In this document: positions 57,020 through 64,000 of the stretch, one piece after another
Position numbering within the stretch: the first letter of the stretch is position 1
Layout: every line of letters begins with the position of its first letter
Assembly: GCA_016713905.1 (NCBI GenBank)
Contig: JADJOE010000003.1
Span: 1 to 64,000 of the forward strand
Direction: 5' to 3'
DNA: 64,000 nt
DNA from: Candidatus Vicinibacter proximus
GTDB taxonomy: Bacteria; Bacteroidota; Bacteroidia; Chitinophagales; Saprospiraceae
Translations under genes and position numbers: made by a program
The notes under the pieces: generated by a model
Databases searched by the model: none
The model's input: the letters and a program-made list of their open reading frames with translations, nothing else
What the model was told of the DNA's origin: nothing

Positions 57020-57187
57020 TTACTTCTTCCCCGTTGTATTCTTCTCCGCCTTAGGGCTGAATGCATTCACAACTGAATTACTGGTTTGCGAACTTTTGCT
57101 TTCAGACTTATAGCTGGAAACAGATTTGCCTTTGGATTTATCCGCCGGGGCTTTTTTTACGTTTTTAGTTCCTTTGTCCTTACTCAT
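57020..57187 (-). CDS. Small lysine- and serine-rich protein (55 aa)
   Basis: From ATG 57187: MSKDKGTKNVKKAPADKSKG, then SVSSYKSESKSSQTSNS and PKAEKNTTGKK. Highly basic, low-complexity and probably disordered; similar tiny proteins are frequent in Bacteroidota (from memory). Function unknown. The overlapping plus-strand frame 56800-57054 is less likely to be real. Confidence 0.55.
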   Translation of the reverse strand: MSKDKGTKNVKKAPADKSKGKSVSSYKSESKSSQTSNSVVNAFSPKAEKNTTGKK

Positions 57188-57395
57188 CTGAAATTGATTT
57201 TGACAGCAGACCATGAAACAGTCTGCTGTATATGGGAACGCTTGGTTTCATAGAATAGTTGCAGGAGTTGATTTTATAGCGGATTTATCTTTAAAGCCGA
57301 AAATTTTTTCTCATCCATTTTCTTCTGTGAATTTCCTTGGCAACAGGTCATAAAATCAAAAAGGGGATCAATCTATCAAATAGGTAAACTTAGAA

Positions 57396-57893
57396 TTACT
57401 TGCGGTAAAGACTTATTTTGTAATCTATTGGTTGATTCTTCCATTGGTATTTGATACCGTCGATGTTTGCTTCGCTGAATAAACTATTGCCAAAATTGTA
57501 ACAATCCCAAGCCAACAAACCTTTGCAGCCACAAGTATTTTTCTGATATTTTATATCAGTAAATCGGAATGACTGACTGACTGGAATTAATTTGATTTCC
57601 CAATCGAAACTATCGGACATTGGATATTCGGGAAATTCCACATAGAGGGTATCATGGTTTCGGTAAGAAGAAACCTCCTTGTTAAGGCTGCTGATTTTTT
57701 TTTCAAGTGTCTGGAAACCTGAACCCTTTGTGAATCCATTAAACACCACCGAGTCAATCTCTGCAGGTTGATATCCATGGAAAATTAGCGTGGGGGTATT
57801 CCGTGGACAAGTGTATTCATTGTTCACACAAGCATGCTGAATCAATGATAAAAATAACAAATAGAAGATAAAAGAGTAATGTGGGTTTTTCAT
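57396..57893 (-). CDS. Unknown putative lipoprotein
   Basis: 165 residues from ATG 57893 (MKNPHYSFIFYLLFLSLIQH then ACVNN, a lipoprotein-type signal). The rest contains STLxFHGYQPAEIDSVVFNG-like beta segments (LIFHGYQPAEIDSVVFNGFT), WEIKLIPVSQSFRFTDIKYQ and CGCKGLLAWDCYN. No family recognised. Stands alone. Confidence 0.65.
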   Translation of the reverse strand: MKNPHYSFIFYLLFLSLIQHACVNNEYTCPRNTPTLIFHGYQPAEIDSVVFNGFTKGSGFQTLEKKISSLNKEVSSYRNHDTLYVEFPEYPMSDSFDWEIKLIPVSQSFRFTDIKYQKNTCGCKGLLAWDCYNFGNSLFSEANIDGIKYQWKNQPIDYKISLYRK

Positions 57894-58036
57894 ATAGGGG
57901 TGTTTAGTATGCAATTATACTAAATCAATTTTAACAAGCCAATCATTTTAAAAATTATTCATAAAAAATATTTGCCGAGGCGTGACACTTTCGACATTAA
58001 TACTTGTGGTGATGGTCACATTTTCCCTGAATCGAT

Positions 58037-58044
58037 TATATTTG
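58037..58044 (+). promoter_or_regulatory. -7 box for tRNA-Leu
   Basis: TATATTTG fits TAnnTTTG and lies 16 bases before the mature tRNA 5' end. No clear -33 element was found. Confidence 0.5.
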
Positions 58045-58060
58045 CAGCCTCCGTTTTATT

Positions 58061-58144
58061 GCCGAAGTGGTGAAATTGGTAGACATGCACGTTTCAGGGG
58101 CGTGTGCCCGAAAGGGCGTGTGGGTTCGAGTCCCACCTTCGGCA
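58061..58144 (+). tRNA. tRNA-Leu (anticodon CAG)
   Basis: Seven-base acceptor stem GCCGAAG/CTTCGGC with discriminator A at 58144. D arm with GAAATTGGTAGAC, anticodon loop TTCAGGG (anticodon CAG), a long variable arm typical of leucine tRNA (GTGCCCGAAAGGGCGT), and T arm GTGGGTTCGAGTCCCAC. CCA is not encoded. Confidence 0.97.
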
Positions 58145-58152
58145 CTTCCTCA

Positions 58153-60425
58153 TTATCTGATCAGCGTCACCATCTTTTTTTCTATCCTGCCTTCTTTTCT
58201 GCTTTGTCTGTATTTGAGTTCGTAGACATAAGCACCTCCGGGAATATCTTTACCCGTATTGTTGTATTTTCCGTTCCAGCCTTTGTTTGGATCATTGGAT
58301 TCGAATAATAATCCTCCCCAACGATCAAAAATTTTGAGGGAGAAATAATCTAAAGAATGAATTTCACCAACCGGCAGAAATTCTTCGTTCAGTCCATCAC
58401 CGTTAGGGGTAAATGCATTGGGCATAAACAAGGAAAAGTCCCTAAAAATAAACAGTTCGAAGTCCACGGTGTCGGTGCATAAAAACGGTCATTAACGATC
58501 AACCTGATGTGGTGAATTCCGGTATCGGCAAAAGTGTAATCAAGATCTTTGTCAAAATAATATTTTGAACCATCAATGATCCAAGATCTACCAACGGTAT
58601 TCTGTGTTTTGTCTTCCATCCGAAGGACCGGATTTTTAATATTTAAAAGTGTTTTGTCTATAGATCCCATAGCAATAGGAGGAGGGAATACATTTACCAC
58701 ATTGTTGAAAGCCGCTTCATTGAAGCAACCCAATGGTGAGGTTACCTGAAGCTTTAGATTATAGCTGCCGATGGAGTCAAATACTTTTTTTACCGAGAAT
58801 CCACTTGCTTTGGTACTGTCGCTAAAAATCCAATTAAACTTATAACTGTTGTCCGTTGGGAAGGAGATGTTTTTGAATTGAACTTCGAGTGGTACACAAC
58901 CTTCACGGATACTGGGTTCGAAGATAACTACATCAGGTGCGGGTTGCCAGACAATTCCTTTTTGGGTCTTGTTTTTACAACCAAAATTATCTGCGATTTC
59001 CAGGTAAACAGTATATCGGTCAGGATGTATGTATTGCAAAGTATAATCTTTTGTAAATCCTTTGAAACCATCACCAAAATCCCAATTCCAATTGTTGATG
59101 GTGCTGTATGCAGAAGTACTCAGATCTTTGAATTCAACCGGTCCGGCCTTGCAACTGTCAAAGTTTACGCTGAAGTCCGGCTGAATGGGAGGAATGACAT
59201 TTACCTGAAATTGAACGGTGTCGCTGCAATTGGTTCCGGGGTTTAGAATAAATCTTCCATTATGAAGCCCACCTTCTTTGAAGTCAATCAATGGATGCCA
59301 TCCGTTGTATGTTTCCATGATTCCACCGTTCTCATATTCCCAGACGGTATTGTTGATAAATTGTTGCTGATAGCTGCCGTTGCTCATTTGCAATTGGGTA
59401 CTGTTGCAGAGGAGGATTTCATAATTTTTCTTACGTACCTCCACTCCATTGTTCAATCTGGCTACTACTGTTCCCTGACAACTGGCTACATTAAATTGGA
59501 AATCCCTTCTTAAAGTGGACAAGAGCACGCCATTTCTGTATTCGGATACACAAACACTCACTACGTATTGTCCGATGGTATTTGGTTCGCCGGTAATTTG
59601 ACCGGTAAGAGAGTTAATGGTCACGGGTGGATTTCCGCCCATCGGAAAAAGATAAGTGTATTGCGGTGCTCTGAATGCTACCGGGGTAAAAGGAGGAGGG
59701 CAATCAGGCGTAGGTGTCACGGAATTGCAATTGCCGCCACCACCCCCGCGACCGCCACCTGCAAGGGGTTCACAAAAACTGTATACCAGCAGATCGCCTT
59801 CTTTATCATAAGCCGAGTGATCAAATTTCAGTGGATTGTTGACACAAACGACGGTAGGCGGAAAGTTGTTAAAAACGGGGCTACTGTTACAGGTCCTTTG
59901 CGCTTCCGGATGGATGCTGATGGTAAAAGTTGCACCGGTAGCTTCCGGAGCCTGAATGTTTGTTATGGTATTGTTACGACAACATCTTTGCCATACGATG
60001 ACGTATTCTTCGTTTATTATGGGAAGATCAACCGTATAGACATAGGTTCCGCTTTCCACACAAATATCAGGAGGAAGGATGAGGCAAGGATATTCGGGTG
60101 GTTCGATGAAATTAGGCCCAAGGGTGAGTCTGGGAATACTGTATTCCCGATTGGGACCAAGGGCGTTGGTATAGCCGTTCGCATTTTTCCGGTAAATCGT
60201 GAAACCAAGAGGCTGGTCAAAATTGGCAGAATTCTGCTGTGGACGACAATCCCTGTAAAGCTTAATGATGATGTTATAAGTCCTTTTTGTTGAATCAAGT
60301 CCATTGCTAGAATAGCCCATACACTGATAATACATCTCACCTCCGATGATGTGAGCCCCAACCACGCGTTCTGAATAGGTTTCCAGCAGGGTAATTAATA
60401 AGAAAAGTCTTAAGTATGAATTCAT
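58153..60425 (-). CDS. PKD-domain protein with T9SS type B sorting domain (one frameshift)
   Basis: About 757 residues once a missing T near 58484 is restored, joining LIVNDRFLCTDTVDFELFIF to the C-terminus. Signal peptide MNSYLRLFLLITLLETYSER. The N-terminal third has the GGEMYYQCMGYSSNG, YNIIIKLYRDCRPQQNSANF, YVIVWQRCCRNNTITNI pattern of a Bacteroidota surface family. Two PKD-like domains follow (INNWNWDFGDGFKGFTKDYT; KFNWIFSDSTKASGFSVKK). The end MPNAFTPNGDGLNEEF, FDRWGGLLFESNDPNKGWNG, GAYVYEL is the type B sorting domain. Secreted; adhesion or gliding role is inference. Confidence 0.88.
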
Positions 60426-60504
60426 GCTATCAACAAAGTGTAAATTTAGGTATTTCTCTTCTAAGCAAGTGTTAAATGTGTTTGTACTGCTTCAAGGACA
60501 AAAA

Positions 60505-61233
60505 TCAATGTGCGAGGCAAGGAGGGTTCTGATAATTTTTTTCGAAAGCACAACAATGGATTTCTGAGGTGGTAAAAATGTTCTCTGCCACTGCCTTGTT
60601 GATCAAAGATTCCCGACTCCCGTTGATGATTACGGACATTGATCCGTCGTATTCTTCTACCTCCACGATTTCAATATGGTCTCCAATACTGATTCCAAGT
60701 TTGTCCATATAGCGAATGAATTTTTCGCTGTGGTCATTGACTGCCGTGATGCGGTAATCCTTTTTTGGTACTGCTTTATCCAGAGAAATAAAACATCGGC
60801 CTCGCATGTTACCCCTTCGGTCAGGTATAGGGTCTCCGTGCGGGTCAAACAAGGGATAACCCAACAGTTCATCAATCTTATCCACCAATTTTTCGGAGCG
60901 GATGTGTTCCAACTGCTCCGCCATTTCCCCGATCTCCTCCCAACCAAAATTCATTTTGCGAACCAGGTAAGTTTTCCAAAGCCTTTGTTTTCGGATGATC
61001 TGTAAGGCCAGACTCTTCCCTATGATGGTCAACTTAAGAGGTTGGTATTTTTCATAGGCGATGAGACCTTTTTCACTAAGCCTTTTAATGGTTTCAGTTA
61101 CTGTCCCAGGTTTGAATTGTATCAACTGGGCCACTTCATTGGTACTGGTACTGGAATCCGGACTCTGTTCGCTGAGGGTATAAATGGCCTTCAGGTAGTT
61201 TTCTTCGGTTAGACTCAAAATGTGCGGATCCAT
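60505..61233 (-). CDS. DtxR/MntR-family metal-dependent regulator
   Basis: 242 residues. Winged helix at the N-terminus (LSLTEENYLKAIYTLSEQSP; TNEVAQLIQFKPGTVTETIK; RLSEKGLIAYEKYQPLKLT). Metal-binding and dimerisation helices contain EEIGEMAEQLEHIRSEKLVD with the usual Glu and His ligands, then GDPIPD. The C-terminal FeoA/SH3-like domain covers DYRITAVNDHSEKFIRYMDK and GISIGDHIEIVEVEEY. Family members repress iron or manganese uptake genes when metal-loaded. No transporter gene lies beside it, so its targets are not evident here. Confidence 0.92.
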   Translation of the reverse strand: MDPHILSLTEENYLKAIYTLSEQSPDSSTSTNEVAQLIQFKPGTVTETIKRLSEKGLIAYEKYQPLKLTIIGKSLALQIIRKQRLWKTYLVRKMNFGWEEIGEMAEQLEHIRSEKLVDKIDELLGYPLFDPHGDPIPDRRGNMRGRCFISLDKAVPKKDYRITAVNDHSEKFIRYMDKLGISIGDHIEIVEVEEYDGSMSVIINGSRESLINKAVAENIFTTSEIHCCAFEKNYQNPPCLAH

Positions 61234-61513
61234 GGTGCGAAAATAGGGAAGATTATGCCTAGGGAGGGAATGGGGGAAGGCTTAATTGAAGACTTACGTT
61301 TTTTTTGTGGTATGAACACAAAATCCATCCACGGAAGTCTTTGGATAAACATTCATCAAAAGTTGAATTTTTTATAAAACTAAATTTTTTGTGACATTTG
61401 AAAATTTAGGCTTAGATAGCTAATAATTTGCACTAAATTGAGGATGTAAAGGAGGGACACTTAATTTGCATTTAAGTTCCATTTCAGATCACTACATTTA
61501 CTAAAAATCAAAA

Positions 61514-63772
61514 ATGTTAAAATCAATCTTTGTTGGATTAGTTATTTTAGGATTTTCAACTGCTAATTTCGCCACCACCTGGCCTGTCGGCCCCGGTAAA
61601 CTTTATAAAAAACCTAGCGCCGTCGCTTCGTTGGTTAAAAATGGAGACACCGTATTAATTGATGCGGGTGTTTATGCTCAGGACGTTTGTTTGTGGAGGG
61701 CCCATCATCTGTACTTGTCCGGAGTGGGTGGAAAGGCGCATCTGAAGGCTGAGGGGAAGGCTTATGGACAAAAGGCTATTTGGGTGATACAGGGTGATTC
61801 CACCATAGTGGAGAACATCGAATTTTCTGAATGCAGCGTGCCGGATAAAAATGGAGCAGGGATCAGGCTGGAAGCCACTCATCTGGTAGTGCGCTCATGC
61901 TATTTTCATGACAATGAAGATGGGATTCTCGCCGGAGACAATGTGAACAGCCATGTCCTAATTGAGTACTGTGAATTTGCCAGAAATGGTTTTGGCGATG
62001 GTCAATCACACAATCTGTACATCAATCATGTCAAATCCTTGACCTTTCAATTCAACAACAGCCATGACAGCAAGGTAGGGCATCTTCTTAAAAGCAGGGC
62101 TCATCAAAACATTATCCGGTACAATGTATTAAACACCGGCAATGCGGATGGTTCCTACGAAATAGATCTTCCACACGGAGGGCAGGCACTTATTTTGGGC
62201 AATACCATTCGGCAGGGACCCAATAGTCAAAACAGTAATTTGATTGCGTATGGACTGGAAGGGCTGAGTAATCCGGGATCGCACGAAATCATTCTGTCAC
62301 ATAACACGCTGATCAATGAAAAAGGCAGTGGAAATTTTGTGAACCTGAAGGATCAAACCAACAAACTCGTGCTTCTCAACAATGTTTTTGCAGGTGCCGG
62401 CAAACCATACAATGGACTTGCGACAAATGTTCTGGATCAGGGAAATCTTGCAAATGTTTCCAGGAATTATTTTTGTTTAATAATCCATCCTCAGCAGATT
62501 ATCATCTGACCATTCAATCTCCCGCACTTAACTATTCCAAAATTGACTTCCGCAATTATCCGGATTGGAAACCTGAATGGGAATATGATCTGAACCAAAA
62601 GTCCAAAAGCGCGAAAAATGGAATTTTGGCCCGACCCCGGAGCATTTGAATTTCACGAATTGAATCTTTTTGAAAATCCAATACACGGAATTTATGGCAA
62701 GGATTACATCATCATAAATCATGTAGATCATTCTGTATCCGGTATCCGTGATTTGCAATGTCTAGACAAAACTTATGAAGGTCATCAGGGTACTGATTTT
62801 GCTTTGAGCGGATTCGAGCAAATGGATAAAGTGGTGGATGTTTTTTCTGTGGACTCCGGTACCGTGACTTCGATTGCTGATGGGCTGTTTGATAAAGAAA
62901 CGGTATCTGATACTGCCAAACGCCTTGGAAATTACCTGGTGATACAGCATGGAGAAAACTGGCACTCTTATTATGCACATCTCAAGAAAAATTCTTTGCT
63001 GGTGAAACCCGGGGACAAAGTAAGACCGGGACAAAAAATCGCCTCCGTGGGTTGCAGTGGAAATTGCACTGACCCGCATTTGCATTTTGAATTATGGTAT
63101 GACAGCACACAAGTCGTGGATCCTTTTGATGGTCCATGCGGCAATCAATTTAATTTCTGGAAAGATCCTGTTCCTTACGACAGCAGTTTCCATGTATGGA
63201 AGAGTGGTCTGATGTCCGGAGTAGCCTCTTTGGATTCCCTTCGATTTCATCAAAACAATCAAATCAAGTTTGATGTGAACAAAGATGCTTCTATAAGCTA
63301 TTGGAATTTGCAATATGGCGTCCGAAAAGGAGATGAGCTTTCTGTCGAGTGGTTGGATCAAAATGGGGTAGAGAAATTTCAGTTTGATTATGTGGCAGAT
63401 AAAAATTATTGGTATCAATATTTCTGGACCTATATGAGTACGACTGCATTGGGCATATGCGATGAATGTCGTTGCAGATATTTCAGAAATGGTCAAATGG
63501 TGGAAGAGTTTGTTTTTTCAATCAAGGGTAGTGTAGCGGTCAGTGATCCAAAAGAAGAATTTGTATTTAAAGTATCCGGATCAATTGTTTTAAATCAAAC
63601 CGATGTTTTGCAAAAATTAAAAGTGTTAAACCTGTTGGGTCAAACCATTTTTGAAACTGAAATTGAACCCGGGGAAAGCATGCAATTAAACCACCTGTCG
63701 ACCGGAACCTATATTTTGACCGGGGCCGGTGAGTTAAATAAATTCAAGGCGCTTCGGGTTTTTATTCCGTAG
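61514..63772 (+). CDS. Beta-helix plus M23 peptidase T9SS protein (two frameshifts)
   Basis: Signal peptide MLKSIFVGLVILGFSTANFA. A right-handed parallel beta-helix follows (NGDTVLIDAGVYAQDVCLWR; ENIEFSECSVPDKNGAGIRL; YCEFARNGFGDGQSHNLYIN; SKVGHLLKSRAHQNIIRYNV). The frame changes near 62475 (T run) and near 62615 (A run). Between them the other frame reads RNYFLFNNPSSADYHLTIQS. The third frame brings the beta-helix end motif PDPGAFEF. Then comes an M23/LytM domain with zinc motifs GHQGTDFAL and DPHLHFELWY, and a type A sorting domain (LKVLNLLGQTIFETEIEPGE; STGTYILTGAG). I read it as one gene; two genes with the second starting at 62618 are possible, but that start has no signal peptide. Confidence 0.75.
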
Positions 63773-64000
63773 GATGCTATTTTTAAAAAATTGTTTGATT
63801 TCTTTTTTCAATTCGTCAGAAGCGCTTATTTTTGTTTAAACACTGTGGGCAATTTAGAACACTTTAAGCCTGAACACTTGCTTGATTTATTTTGATTGGC
63901 CAAAGAGTAGTCACTGATATTTTATTGAACACCTAAAACTAAATTTATGTTAAAGACAGCAACCAGTCTTTGTCTGATTTGTCAATCACCCTTGCATGGC
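63773..64000 (+). other. Intergenic DNA and possible start of a gene cut by the window end
   Basis: TATTTTTG at 63827-63834 fits the -7 consensus. An ATG at 63947 opens MLKTATSLCLICQSPLHG to the last base; too short to identify. Confidence 0.3.

Noticed and set aside
56800..57054. Plus-strand frame of 84 residues rich in Lys and Ser
   Set aside because: It overlaps the better minus-strand small gene, has no recognisable features and no promoter; composition looks like chance reading of AT-rich DNA.
59568..60293. Plus-strand frame of 241 residues opposite the PKD protein gene
   Set aside because: Antisense to a gene with signal peptide, PKD and sorting domains; the reading has no sensible protein features.

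Overview
The window reads as chromosomal DNA of a member of the Bacteroidota, most likely a Saprospiria-type organism (inference). The signs are at least five secreted proteins with C-terminal type IX secretion (T9SS) sorting domains of both type A and type B, an S46 dipeptidyl-peptidase, FISUMP and CDS..WNG repeat surface proteins, promoter boxes of the TAnnTTTG type, and an almost complete lack of Shine-Dalgarno sequences.

Region 1 (1 to about 18,195) is accessory. Small, mostly unrelated genes all face right and are separated by imperfect inverted repeats. These start with a GCTAAC-like element, which often contains the stop codon of the gene before, and end with CCGTTAGC-like. I read this as an integron-type gene cassette array with at least a dozen attC-like sites in several sequence families. 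No integrase is in the window, so the array must begin to the left or be an orphan (CALIN-type) array. Cargo includes a TPR/transglutaminase-like protein, a T9SS protein, a WG-repeat protein, an HNH-type protein, a large T9SS repeat protein, a SET-domain protein with a 56-residue companion, a DUF4345 membrane protein, two lipoproteins, a GNAT acetyltransferase, DinB and ClbS/DfsB four-helix proteins and a SnoaL-like ester cyclase. An IS30-family and a decayed IS1182-family element interrupt it.

Region 2 (18.2 to 34 kb, minus strand) is core. It holds both an aerobic class I ribonucleotide reductase (nrdBA) and an anaerobic class III one (nrdD, a separate 56-residue glycyl-radical ORF, nrdG), with an Rrf2 regulator carrying three cysteines between them. 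A vanadium haloperoxidase-like lipoprotein, a CorA transporter and a giant T9SS protein with dockerin-like and cohesin-like domains complete it.

Region 3 (34.7 to 46 kb) carries a MATE exporter, a T9SS protein whose 3' end belongs to a repeat also found at the right edge of the cassette array, miaE, a prolyl oligopeptidase, an M20 dipeptidase, an FKBP isomerase, trmD, a lipoprotein and a glycosyltransferase.

Region 4 (47 to 64 kb) has a three-gene secreted operon (S74 chaperone-type protein, GH16 glucanase, FISUMP T9SS protein) led by a heptanucleotide repeat inside the first reading frame. It continues with WbqC, M1 and S46 peptidases, an AlkD-like repair protein, tRNA-Leu(CAG), a PKD/T9SS-B protein, a DtxR-family regulator and a beta-helix plus M23 peptidase T9SS protein.

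Many otherwise convincing genes, including nrdB, are broken by single-base indels at homopolymer runs. I treat most of these as probable residual sequencing errors rather than true pseudogenes, and give gene spans across the breaks.
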